DNA from: Rotaria socialis
Lineage: Eukaryota; Rotifera; Eurotatoria; Philodinida; Philodinidae
Assembly (NCBI GenBank): GCA_905331475.1
Contig: CAJNYU010000835.1
Span: 1 to 64,000 of the forward strand
Length of the DNA stretch: 64,000 nt
Direction: 5' to 3'
The notes beneath the pieces were generated by a model. It saw only the letters and a program-made list of their open reading frames with translations, ran no database searches and was not told the DNA's origin. The stretch's first letter is position 1. Each line of letters starts with the position of its first letter. Shown here one piece after another: positions 42,066 to 52,291 of the stretch. The position numbers were made by a program, and so were the translations under genes.

Positions 42066-43173
42066 TCAATTTTCCCAATCAAATGGTTCTTTAATAGTAT
42101 TATAGAGATGATCGGTTGAAATTTCACTTTGAAATTCTTCTTTCCACATTTCATCCGTTCTGTTGCTCTTTTTCTTCATTTTTTTGTCATCAATGATCGG
42201 CCATGGCGAATGATGAATAACATAGCCAACAAATCGAAGACAATCAGCTTCATATTTCAACGGTTCTTGCATATGCGCATGCCACATGATGTCTATCTAA
42301 AACCGTATCAATATATTCATAGAACAACAGTATTCGATTTCTTAATAGAAATTTTACCGCATATGTCGGTGGCACAAAATCCTTGCTATCTTTCAAAGGA
42401 TGCTTCGCTGACATATATAAAAATCGTTCGTAAGATTTTTTTAAACGTTTCATAGGTCCAGTTTCAAGATCAATAAAGTCGCGTGATCTGTCATAGTAGC
42501 CAGAAATACGAACTTGTTGCACTGAATCATACATAAATGTTTTACATAAATCAAGCCAATGGCCATCAAGAATGATTTCGGCTTCAGTAAATGAAAAAGG
42601 ATTTTCATATTGTTTTGGTGGATTCGATGAAAATTCGAAAAATGTTTCATCCCAATACGAATAAGCGTTTTTGGACTGATTGTTTAACTCGTCCTCATCA
42701 TCTGAATCATTCGAGGTTGACTTCCGACCATGTTTATTTGATGGCAATTGACAATATTTTTCACCAAATCGTTCTTCATAAAAATGGCATGTCTCTATAA
42801 ATGCTTGTTCTTTTAAAAATTGTTCAATATCTGTTGCCAACAATGAATGATCGACCACCTGACGAAATAAACGTAGACAATCCGCTCGATACATTTCCGG
42901 TCGAAGTAAATGTGTTTGCCAAATGATTTCAATATCAAGCGTAGGAATCAGCAAAACATTGGGAAAATAAATGGCCTTTAATTGCATAAATCGATAATAT
43001 CTTGTTATCATTTGCTTCAATATAGCAGGTTGATACCATTTATCTTGATATTTGCATACTTTCTCTAAAAGTGATATGAGTTGATGGGCTGTTTTGTCAA
43101 TATCGACCGACAATGTAATCGTCCTGAGATAATAAGGAAACTTCGGCATTATATACAAGAATAGTACTGTCAT
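42066..43173 (-). CDS. GRDP-like (glycine-rich-domain-protein-like, DUF1399) protein
   Basis: Exon 1 is 43173-42358 and exon 2 is 42296-42066. They join in phase 0 (GCG|GTAAAA ... TTTTAG|ATA), giving about 348 residues. Two copies of the family's hallmark repeat are seen: LDIEIIWQTHLLRPEMYRAD followed by CLRLFRQVVDHS, and across the splice IDIMWHAHMQEPLKYEAD followed by CLRFVGYVIHHSPWP. The pattern [VI]D..W..H...P..Y..DC.RL.G.V..H defines the GRDP-like family (plants, fungi, some animals). Between them are an Asp/Ser-rich linker and a conserved SYWDETFFEF-like block. The start is uncertain: a donor-bearing candidate exon with MPRDELG lies upstream near 43268-43292 but does not join in phase. 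Function in animals is unknown; in plants, members are linked to stress and hormone signalling. Confidence 0.7.
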
Positions 43174-43483
43174 TATTTATGAAACAGAATTGATTTCATA
43201 GCTTCACTTTGCTATGACATATCAATGTACCTTTTTCTTGTACAGCATTATTCTAACTTTTTAAACCAAGTCACTTACCAAGTTCATCACGAGGCATATT
43301 CTCTAAAATTAGTTTATTATTTGCCAAGTTTTAGGAAGATGTTGATAGATTATTTTAAATCGTACAAGATTAATTGTAGATCTGATAGAAATTTCTCAAG
43401 AGAAAATTGCTAAAACTATGGATGACAGATTTTTACTATTCAATAGATTCATATGATAGCAGTCAAGAAGAGCTTTTCTGCAG

Positions 43484-43714
43484 TGTCACATATCTAACAA
43501 TTTGGAGAAGTGCTCACATCTCTGCAGGGAGATGCTGCATTTTCAGCGGGATATGCAGCACTCAGTGTGAGGGATGCGCATCTCTCAATGAGATGATGCA
43601 TCTCCGACTGCAAATCAACGAATCTCCCGAGTGTGGATGCGGCGTCTCCTGTATGAGATGCTGCATCTTCTGTAGACGAAGTGAGCACTTCTTCAAATTG
43701 CTGGATATGTGACA
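43484..43714. mobile_element. MITE with ~34-bp TIRs (TGTCACATATC)
   Basis: The left end TGTCACATATCTAACAATTT mirrors the right end AAATTGCTGGATATGTGACA. The arms extend to GAAGTGCTCAC / GTGAGCACTTC. The middle is full of GATGCTGCATCTC-like palindromic words. 231 bp, non-coding; the ORFs drawn across it on both strands are accidental. Flanking target duplications are not evident. Confidence 0.85.
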
Positions 43715-43759
43715 CCACTCACTGTACACAGAATCTTACTCGCCGTGTTCCATGAAACC

Positions 43760-44115
43760 GCGACTTACAATATCGCGGTGACACAGATGATAAACGCGGT
43801 CCCAGGTCGAACTTCATGGAGTCCGTATACGGATAAATACGGCCCGTATTTGACAGTATTACCTGGCTCCGTATTACGACCATGACTCCTCGAGTCGTAT
43901 TACGGTGAAATACGGTCGTATAAGATCGAAAACGAGCATATACGACCGTAAATCACCGTACACGACACAGAGATTTACGTTCGTAATACAGAGCCAGGTA
44001 ATACGGTCGCACTTCACCTTACACGCCCGTATTTCACCGTATACGGTCGTTTACGACCGTGCTTATTCAATCTGGGCTGTAGAAAACCGCGATAATTTTA
44101 AAAATCCACGGTTGA
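43760..44115. repeat. ACGGTCGTA/TACGACCGT-rich element
   Basis: Words such as CGTATACGG, AATACGGTCGTA, ACGACCGTAAATCACCGTA and GTATTTCACCGTATACGG recur in both orientations. The flanks carry ATATCGCGGT (left, about 43770) and ACCGCGATAA (right, about 44086), inverted relative to each other. GC-rich against its flanks and non-coding. It is similar in plan to the CGTAAACG element but with its own motif. Confidence 0.7.
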
Positions 44116-44255
44116 CCGTGTTTTTCTTTGAATTATTTTTCGTGGGTGCACTTAGGGATAATCAATCATAATCGAACTTGTATTTATCTGATAAGCGTGA
44201 ACATATCTCAAATAATAAATGCAATATGCGCCATTTTAAAAAGATATAAAATATA

Positions 44256-44835
44256 TTACATATCTGCTGAAGAATTTGGGTGTTGGCTAAAACCACCAAC
44301 AGATTCAAGTGGATGTGCGGCTATTGGTCGAACCGGATAGCTTGGAGGTGAACACATGACACATCCTAGTCGCCCAAAATACTTCCTATTCGCTAAGTTT
44401 CGCTTTAGTTCTTCACTTCGCAAATATTTCTCGTACATCCAATCCATGTAAGTTTGTTTGAACGATTTTGAATATAACTTCGTTGAAGCTATTATGTATT
44501 TTCAAAAGATCATTGTAGAAATGAGAAAAGAAAGACCAACAATTCTTACTATTGCACTTTAATTTCCAAATATCATCTTGATCCGCAACCATTTTGAACA
44601 ATCGACAAACGAGTGATACGTTGCATAGGTCAGGAACGGAAAGTAATTGAAATATGCGTAAGAGAATCTCAGTAGGAATACGATTGAACGGAGATCTAGC
44701 TAATGCATTTCGTGTGTCGGTTTGTGGCCATGAATGCTTCCAGCTGACAGGAGGCGGATCAATCTTTCTTCTAGAAGATGAGGCACCAATAGCATCATCC
44801 TCCTTCTTTTTTTTTTTAAATAACCGTTTGAACAT
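44256..44835 (-). CDS. F-box protein with C-terminal YMDWMYEKYLR motif
   Basis: The first frame starts at ATG 44835 (MFKRLFKKKKKEDDAIG), which is basic with a Lys run. It then has a proline/tryptophan linker and an F-box at residues ~49-95: FNRIPTEILLRIFQLLSVPD, then VSLVCRLFKMVADQDDIWKL, then KCN. After an intron (donor near 44549, acceptor near 44479) the second part reads SFKQTYMDWMYEKYLRSEEL, then a Tyr/Pro-rich end with CVMCSPPSYPVRP and a stop at 44256. F-box proteins of this compact type, with a SWK..Y..W....R.. tail, are widespread in animals and protists and act as SCF substrate receptors. Exact splice positions are approximate. It looks complete. Confidence 0.7.
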
Positions 44836-46408
44836 GTAATCTAGAGTACATGAATGGAAAAATTATGCTAGGCAAACTACACACAAGGATCTGGAATGTG
44901 TGCATAAATGTTCATTGGCTAAATTCTAAATGCTCCTCCTCAAAACTCTCTTTTATAATTCTGATTGAAGTTAGAATATATATTTTTTGTTTAAAAGCCG
45001 TTGATGCACAACAGAAGAAGTTCAAAATTCGAGTACACGTACCAACCATTACTAAAACTACAACAAAGTGCTCACCTAATCATAATCTATTGTTCTTAAA
45101 TGGAGGCGATTCATCTTTTCTGAGAAGATGAATATTACTTGAACTATATTTGCTTGAATTTCTCACTGTTCAACTTTTGGATTGTTTATAATCAAGAATC
45201 AAAAGTATACAGTGCTACTGGGAATCTCAATTGGTTTCAAGTACAAATCCGTATCCTTCAGATTTTGAAGGATCAGAAATTTCAAAATAGAGGAGTATGT
45301 ATTAAAGTTTGATTTCCTTGTATAAACGTGACCATATATCAATTCATTATTTATAAATTAAGTTTTTCATTAAACAGTGAGTATAGCAAAATAGATGAAT
45401 AAATTTAGGTGAAGAGATTATACTCTTTCAAAAAACAAAAAGATTTTATTATTTAGTAACGTTGAGATTAAAATCACTTCAAGCAGTAAACCCGAAGCTT
45501 GATTTGTCCAATCATTCTAGCGAAGATTATCGAGACATTTTTATCTGCCTTTGATTTACTATATTTCTATAGATAATGAAGTTCAAGAAAGTTTTTTTTA
45601 TAGAGATTTCTCTCTAGACAGTGAACTTCCACTCATTTTGTAACAAAATCAGACTAATAGTTCCCTTATTTGACTACTTAAGTCTGAAGAATGTTTCTAT
45701 TGGGATTATTTTTTATGCTATAGATTGTAACCACGTAAGATAAGAACAAGTGTCCGTGTCTAAAAGAAATGGTGAGGGAACTTAAACTATTACATGTTTT
45801 TCTATCCTATAGTATGAAGAATCATAGTCCATAGACAGATTGGATCCTTGAAAAATTTTTATTCGATTTTAGATGTGGCAGTTACTTTCACTGCATAGTC
45901 GCAACAAAAACCCATAAATCAATTTGTGAATTATTGGTGTCGATAGGAATGCTAATTCATCATATTGAAAATTGTATAAAGTTTTTTTTTTCTTACATTG
46001 AAAACTACATCACTATGTAGGTGTTGCAGAAGTTCGAGTGATTAAATGAGTAAATAACAAGATTTATGTCGGAACCATCCACTAATCGATGTCTACGGTG
46101 TACAAGAAATAGGCGGGAAAAAACCAGCCTAATGCTATTAACTGTTGGTTGCATTTTTAAATGCTGTGAGAAAATACTTCTTCCGACATGCAACATCAAA
46201 CATATTACTCATGTGAGTCAATGAAAAATGCGAAAAAAAATAAATATGACGTGACAAACTCGAAGTACGAATAGAAAAGTGAAGAAAAAGATGTCAGAAT
46301 ATATTAGAAGTAGTACGGGAAAACTTTCATAGACAAATCAATATTCTTGATCAATTATGCTTAGTGTTAAGTTTTAACATGGACGTAGTAACAATGTGTC
46401 AATCTGCT
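44836..46408. other. No recognisable gene
   Basis: Long AT-rich intergenic stretch. A 93-codon frame at 44850-45131 is low in information and unlike any family I know. No repeat with clear ends was found. Confidence 0.45.
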
Positions 46409-46625
46409 CTGTAAAAAAAAGTAGGTTTACAAACCTTTTAAGGTCCTGTATTTTACCAGAGTGCAGAACCCACTAAAAATGGTTCTGCAGAACACAAAAA
46501 GGGTTCTTACACCGCCTGTAACACCTTTTTTTCTTGCACGGAACAATTTTCAGTGGGTTCCGCACTCTGGTAAAATGCAGAACCTTAAAAGGTTCTGCAA
46601 ACCTCCTTTTTTTTACAAAGTGTAT
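46409..46625. mobile_element. AGAACC/GGTTCT MITE with GTAAAAAAAA ends
   Basis: Left end GCTCTGTAAAAAAAAGTAGG, then CAAACCTTTTAAGG. Right end CCTTAAAAGGTTCTGCAAAC, then CCTTTTTTTTACAAAGTG. The inner arms CAGAGTGCAGAACCCACT / AGTGGGTTCCGCACTCTG are inverted copies. About 215 bp, non-coding. Related in wording to 34390-34548. Confidence 0.75.
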
Positions 46626-46680
46626 TTCATAACTATGGACTTGGCACAATATATCAGCTGTATGGGGATCCTCTACCATT

Positions 46681-46694
46681 CACCCACACCCCAC
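46681..46694 (-). repeat. Short telomere-like run (CCCACA)
   Basis: CACCCACACCCCAC, C-rich on the plus strand, with no G-rich partner within 100 bp. It lies between two MITE-like elements. Confidence 0.5.
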
Positions 46695-46729
46695 AACCTC
46701 AAGAGTAGTTGAATGAACATACCCAGGTC

Positions 46730-46880
46730 CAAAATACCTGGTAGGATCCTATGGTCGGAATCCCACGATATCCGGTGATTTCCGACAGTTTCCGACAGTA
46801 GGATACTATTGGATTCCGACTACAGGATCCGTTGTTATCCAATAGCTGGTAACCTGTCGGATCCGACGATATCCAAGAGA
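46730..46880. repeat. GGATCC/GATATCC-rich element
   Basis: GGTAGGATCCTA, GATATCCGGTGATTTCC, GTCGGATCCGACGATATCC and CCGACAG words in both orientations around a GGATACTATTGGATTCC core. Non-coding; MITE-like by composition. Confidence 0.5.
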
Positions 46881-48280
46881 TTCGATTTTTATACGTTTTT
46901 ATTGTAGTAGTGCTCTCGAAACAAGTAAGAGTCAATCATATTTGATGCCTCCTAATTCGCCTAATCGTGCGACACCATTTGATAAATGATCCAATTGGTG
47001 ACATAGGAAGATAATATTACAGTTCAATTGAATGAAAACACCCAGGACTAGACTAGATTAGACTGCTGTTTAAAAAAAGGTATGATTACTGAGCCATTTA
47101 GGGTTCAGGGAAGGCCTAAGAGCCTTTAAAGGTTTCCGATTTCGGTACAAACTTCGGAACCCTTGTTTCTGGTTCTGTCAACGAATTCTAAAAGCTTTTA
47201 GGGCTCTTCATTGCTATATAGATATCAAGACTTGGGTTTATATATTAAAACTATCATATGAATGCATTTGCACAGCACATATACTTTCTACATCGGTCAA
47301 CATGATGAAAAGCAATGTTTCGAACTCGATAGTGTAAAAGAGCGAGAACGTTCTACTTGGTAACAGGTATACTACCTATTGAGCTTATTTTTCGCCACAC
47401 CCTGCTGTTTCTCTAGTGAGTTTGAGAGCTGTCAGACAGGATTTGTTCGATATTCAATGATCGAATGGATTCGATCTGAGAGAAAATTACAGGGCAATGG
47501 AGATTACATTTCCAGGTGTATGGGCAAATGGAAAGCTCTAATTTTCTGTATCACTAGGTACAATTTTTACTTGCTATTCCATATTTCGAGACAAGGCTGT
47601 AGATATACATAACTAATTAATACCAGTAACGAATAACCATCATAATGTAAAAGTGCAAAAGGAGTATACTGGAAGTAACTGGTACACCATTGAAAATAAA
47701 TACTGAAAGAATGCTGTACACTTTTACAGTTCTTACCTTTTAACGTTGTCTTCTTGTAGATGAAAAAAATTGAAATTTCAGTTGCACGATCATTTTAACG
47801 AGAGAGAATGACTCTTTCTTTCTTTACTTCCTTTACTCACCTGATGAAGAACAACCAACTTTCTGCATCTGTAAAGCGAAATTATGCACAGTACCTGAAA
47901 GACGCCGGCCTTTTACGTTGATTTATTACACGTGAGCAGCTACATAAACAATCAATTAAGTTTAAAATGGGGAGGGGAGGGGCTATTTCCATAATTAATT
48001 TTTTTCGCTTTTTTTTAAATCCTATTTTAAACGAAATTTCAGAATGTTAGGCCTGCCTAATTTACATTATGATTATATACTTCTCCAGCATCACCAAGGT
48101 AATCATACGTTACAATCTTTACGGAAATTATAGAAAGAACTTAGACTTAGACTTTGGTGGAGTTCGATTTCAGAATTTCATCTTTATTTAAAAATATTTC
48201 GACTAGTTTTCTATCTTTTGACCGAGTCTAAGTAATTTCACTAAAGACTGAAGGGTTGTATTAACTTTAACTTTATGATT
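46881..48280. other. No gene; worn AAAGCC/GGTTCC element near 47065-47210
   Basis: Between about 47065 and 47210 are GTTTAAAAAAAGGTATG, GGGTTCAGGGAAGGCC, CTTTAAAGG and CTTTTAGGGCTC words resembling another worn MITE. The rest is AT-rich, with a 77-codon frame at 47379-47612 showing no family. Confidence 0.4.
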
Positions 48281-48376
48281 GCAGCAGCTATACTTTGACT
48301 TTAATTTTTAAAGTTTAAAGTTTAAAGTCCTACTTTAACTTAAACTTCAAAGTAAAGTTAAAGTGCCACCCCTAGA
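48281..48376. repeat. CTTTAA-rich hAT-type MITE end
   Basis: TTTAAAGTTTAAAGTTTAAAG followed by AAGTAAAGTTAAAGTGCCAC and CCCTAG. Inverted, the end reads CTAGGGGTGGCACTTTAACT; TAGGGGTGGCA is a known style of hAT terminus. The other end was not found with confidence. Confidence 0.55.
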
Positions 48377-48539
48377 TGTAACAAAATTATTACTCGAATT
48401 AAACCAAACAGAAAACTTTGCTGTTTAAGTGGTATGTAAACTTTTATTTGGTCTTTAAATACGTATGTTTTAATGTAATATACATATATATTTTTAAGAC
48501 GCTCAAAATTGGATTGAAAGTAAAAGAACTTTAATATCA

Positions 48540-49890
48540 AAGTATTCTTCTCCCCAAATTTTGAACAGTAATCACTGTTCATTTCAACAAGAATACGTCT
48601 CACCAAAGACCCTTTCTTTTACTGATGAAAAAACAACAGAAGTAGCTGTTAAAAAGAAATATAATACCACGCATTCTTATATATTTCAACCAGTTACATT
48701 AGCTAATGGTCATTTATTAGGCAAGTTCTTACTAGGGAACTGCGGGACCACCTTTTTTTGGTCCCAGTCCCGTCCCAGTCCGAAAAATTAATTTTTTTAG
48801 GTCCCGGTCCCGTCCCGATCCCGACATTTTTTTGTTTCCTGGACCCGGTTCCGGTCCCGATTTTCTGAAACAAACTTCTATTTTTAACTATGCTTATTTT
48901 TTCCGAAGTGTATGTCGTCTAGCATTTTCTAATTTTATTTGTATTATATTAGACCGTCCAGGTTAGTTTGGTGGTCTGTTATCTAAGATGATAGACCATC
49001 TAACTATGTGTTGTTTTGAGATTTCGAATGTTTATTTATTAAGATTTTCTTGTATTATAAAATATTTGAAAGGGAAAATAGTAAAATTACTACTTGAAAA
49101 TAAAAGAATCAAGTGTTATAGAAGACTTTTTTCTTTTAAAAAATTTGTGCGGGACTGGTTAAAACAAGTATTTAGTCCCGGTCCCGCTATAAATTATTTT
49201 TCGGTCCCGATGTCGGTCCCACCGGGGCCGGGACTGGGACTGTTTTGCAGTTCTATAGTTCTTACTCATCCTTCAAGAAAAAGAAAATACATTCGTTAGA
49301 AGAGTGCAAAAAAATTTGATCATACCACCAAAAGTTGTAGTTACAGCTTCAGAATCAGGAAAAAGCAGTGATGAAAAACATCAATTTTTTTTAAAAGAAG
49401 TTCTACGTCCCTTGGTTGTTAAAAAATTTCTTCTCTTTCTTGATGCTTGGAAAATTCAAGCTGATTTAACAAAATTTATATCAGTATTTCCTAATCAAGG
49501 TAGTCAATTATTGATTTTTCCCGAAGGATCAACTGTTTATATTCCACTACAAGATCTTTCTTTGTTTCGTTCATGACGATTTATTTATGAAACAATCGAA
49601 TCTCAATGACTATAGATGATCGTCAGTATTTCATCAATATCCATTCTGTTATTCACAATCAATTATCAGCTCCACAATTTGAAAATCTCATTAAGCATGT
49701 ATTGATACAAGCTGGAATAGCAAATAAAACAACTGGGAAGATTGAAAAACCAAAAGATGTTTGCTTCAAATTTTATTATCTGTACTATTCAATCAACAAT
49801 TGCAGTGAACGAACACTATTAATGTGTGCTTGGTGCAAAAGAACTGTTTGTTACTCTCATTTAATTGAAGATCTACATCTTCACTTATAG
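48540..49890 (+). pseudogene. Pogo/Tc1-like (DDE_1-type) transposase split by a MITE
   Basis: Upstream part (48555-48732): ILNSNHCSFQQEYVSPKTLS, then KTTEVAVKKKYNTTHSYIFQ, then VTLANGHLLGK. Downstream part (49266-49576): IIPPKVVVTASESGKSSDEK, then VVKKFLLFLDAWKIQADLTK, then QGSQLLIFPEGSTVYIPLQD. A tail at 49606-49890 has CxxC/HxxH-like residues (LLMCAWCKRTVCYSHL). The order (xDQSgF-like strand, E.T......THSYT, then LLLDAW, then P.G.T...QPLD-like) is that of pogo-type DDE_1 transposases. The first catalytic position, normally Asp in TDQSGF, reads Asn here (NSNHCSF), and a stop separates the tail. This copy is dead irrespective of the insertion. Confidence 0.65.
48733..49257. mobile_element. 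GGTCCC-rich MITE with perfect 8-bp target duplication
   Basis: Flanked by GTTCTTAC at 48725-48732 and again at 49258-49265. Ends: TAGGGAACTGCGGGACC on the left and GGGACTGTTTTGCAGTTCTATA on the right, inverted with some mismatch. Subterminal GGTCCCGGTCCCG words fill both ends, and the middle is AT-rich. 525 bp. The 8-bp duplication and TAG-type ends point to hAT mobilisation. It lies inside the pogo-like transposase, whose reading frame resumes on its far side. Confidence 0.9.
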
Positions 49891-50560
49891 CACATTTTTT
49901 AAAAATAGTATATTGTTTTCAATTGAAATAAAATCAAAACTATTGACGAGTTAAAGATTTTGCTAACGGCTAGCTGATCTTTGTCTATATTTATACTACT
50001 TATTAGTTTCAAAAGACTTTGAAACTAATATGATCTTAATGCTATTGATAACTTTCAGAAACATTCTTGTAGCCTACTATTAAAAAATTTCGTTGATTTC
50101 ATAGAAAATGAATGTAAATAATCCTAATTTTCTTATATACGCAATTTGTGAGTACCGTAAAAATCGAATAACTCCCGCTAGTCAAGCCAAGGGCAGCTAA
50201 TATTTTAACCTTGTTAGTTTGGCGGTGAGAGCTTTCATTCGATCCGAATATGTCCCATTTTTTTTGTTTATAAGTACAAACATCTCCATTTTTAGGACCC
50301 GAACCTTCAGTATCACATTGGATAAAGTGTATCGTAGACGCGCGCCATTTTTTTCTTCAAGTTTTGGAAGTGCACTTTACTCACAAAAAGCCGACGCACT
50401 CAAGTATCCCGTATATTGTTGCGCTTGATAAACTTCGTACTCTTGCTTTCGATACTGCGTAAAAAGAAGCGACGGCGAGGATGACTATATGCAACTAAAG
50501 TACAATAAATGAATGAAAGAGAGTGAGAAAGAAAAGAAAAGAAAACACATGTTCTTTCCT
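49891..50560. other. Intergenic; upstream region of the Grg1-like gene
   Basis: AT-rich. The word GAACCTTC at 50301-50308 fits the heat-shock-element core GAAnnTTC, about 270 bp before the TATA box; this is suggestive only. Confidence 0.35.
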
Positions 50561-50571
50561 TCAGAGCACGA

Positions 50572-50580
50572 TATATAAAG
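50572..50580 (+). promoter_or_regulatory. TATA box of the Grg1-like gene
   Basis: TATATAAAG about 25-30 bp before the likely transcription start near 50605. It is followed by a 5'UTR carrying a GTAAGT...GATAG intron (50654-50714) that ends 10 bp before the ATG at 50725. This is the clearest promoter in the window. Confidence 0.7.
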
Positions 50581-50724
50581 GTTAGTTCTATCATCAATCT
50601 ACATAAACATTCATTTTCAAACGACTACCGTTACTACTCTCACGACTAGCTATGTAAGTAGAATCTTTTTATTCTTATCTCACAAGCAATCAGAACTTTT
50701 TACTCTGTTGATAGAAATCAAACG

Positions 50725-50916
50725 ATGGAATCAATCAAAGCTGGTGCTGAAAAAGTTTTGGAAACAGTGCAAGGCAATAAGGCCCAAAACAAATTTGAGA
50801 AAGCGGCTGATTCAAATGTGAAGATTGGTGACCGCGCCGATGCAGCAGTCGCCGGTGTAAAAGCTAAAACTAGTGAACACGAGCATGCTGTCAAGAGCGA
50901 TTATCACAGGAGCTAA
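50725..50916 (+). CDS. Grg1-like (glucose-repressible/CCG-1 family) small stress protein
   Basis: 63 residues, MESIKAGAEKVLETVQGNKA, then ADSNVKIGDRADAAVAGVKA, then KTSEHEHAVKSDYHRS. It is highly charged, hydrophilic and Cys-free. The pattern MxxIKxxxxxVxExVQG...EAxKxxA.DSNxxxGxRxxAAxxxxxDKxxExxHxxKxxxxK is that of the fungal Grg1/CCG-1 family (about 70 residues), small proteins induced by starvation and stress; the match is by eye. A TATA box and a 5'UTR intron lie upstream, and the first Met is the only sensible start. Like LEA-type proteins it is expected to be disordered. In an animal genome it suggests acquisition from fungi, with an intron added in the leader. Its exact biochemical role is unknown. 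Confidence 0.7.
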   Translation: MESIKAGAEKVLETVQGNKAQNKFEKAADSNVKIGDRADAAVAGVKAKTSEHEHAVKSDYHRS

Positions 50917-52291
50917 CCTTTCACCCACTGAATGATGATCTCTTCTGTTGAAAATTATCTTGGCTTTTTGTTTATGTACATTAATCATAGTGCATTGCTC
51001 GCGTTGTAGATTTCTGTTAAACAAAATTTCATGTATTTAAACTGGCGTCTTACTTCTATTGTTTTTCTTTTCTTCTCAATATTCGGGTGTGATGATTTTT
51101 AATAGAAGACTTTTCAGTACCCATGGAATAACGCTTTATGAAGAAAAAGTGCTCCAGAATACCAGTCTACAGACTATGGGGCTGACTAGAGCCCGATATT
51201 TGATTTTCGATTTCGACACTCAAAAGGCAAGCCCGTAGTGTGAAATCGCGAGATGGTTGTGGGTGAGAATAGTTTACATTAAAGGAAAACAACATTCATA
51301 AACCAAAAATTGCATTTTTTTCCAATTTTGACAAAACACTGTATACCAATCACATAATGATTTATTTTGACTATTGAATGCATTTCCATCAATAGAAAGT
51401 TCCAATCAACTTTGATTTCAACTGTTTTTAAAGCGTTTTTCAAAGATAGAGCGCTTAATATAGGATATTTAAGCAGCGACTCGTATCTAATCAAAAAATG
51501 TGATATATAGAGACGGTTGCTTTAATAATTGATGTCGACGGAGGTAGCGTGTTTTTTTTGCTTGAATTCATATGCCATTTGAGGTCAGCAATAGAAACTT
51601 GTGTTTCACCGGTAACTTTGTATGGTCTCGATCGGTTGCGCATTGGAATTTGGTTGAAATATCCACTTTTCATCTCGCATCTTTACTGCCCAAGAGTTAA
51701 TTGTCACTAGAATTCGTTTAACCTATATGATTGGGCGTGAAACCAAGACGGCAGAGAGAAAGTAATTGTAAAACTATCGCACGATGAGAATGCTCAGATA
51801 AGCTTGTACATAGGCGCAAAACCATTCGCCTAAGTATTTTGCTGCTCTTTTGTTGACTGAGACCAAAAAAATCAAACAATTCTCAATCACGTCAACCGCT
51901 TTTAAGAGAGGGTTCATGAGGCCATCGAGGAATCGAAGCTAGGGGTCTGTAAGATGGTCCCGGTCTTTTTTTTTTATCAAAAAGTAAACTGTATTCTTAT
52001 AGTTATTATTTATTTTATGATCAGATATCTAAAGAAGCTGCAATATTTTTTGGCAATCTTGATAAAATTTCTTCACTGATTCAGTTTTTGATCTCAAGAT
52101 CAAGAGTCGAAGCTTTGCAATAACTTATCTATTTTTTAACTAAATAATGAATTCAAAATATACATAAATTTTATTCAATAATAGTTCAGTCAGTCCTTTA
52201 TTTATTGCCTCAATAAAATAAATCGATATAAGTCGCTGTTTGCTTTTCGTCTACGATAATGGCACTTCAAAATAAAGGGAACATAATTTTT
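50917..52291. other. No recognisable gene
   Basis: 3' flank of the Grg1-like gene, then AT-rich DNA. Frames of 60-70 codons on the minus strand (51279-51673) lack any family. Nothing else is seen before the MULE end. Confidence 0.4.

Noticed and set aside
43407-43718. 101- and 74-codon frames rich in Cys and Ser
   Set aside because: They span the 231-bp MITE from TIR to TIR and have no coding origin.
44850-45131. 93-codon plus frame after the F-box gene
   Set aside because: No domain, low-information composition, and it begins in the F-box gene's promoter region.
48988-49299. 103-codon plus frame in the GGTCCC element
   Set aside because: Inside a MITE with defined target duplication; it begins in the AT-rich middle and reads through the GC-rich end.
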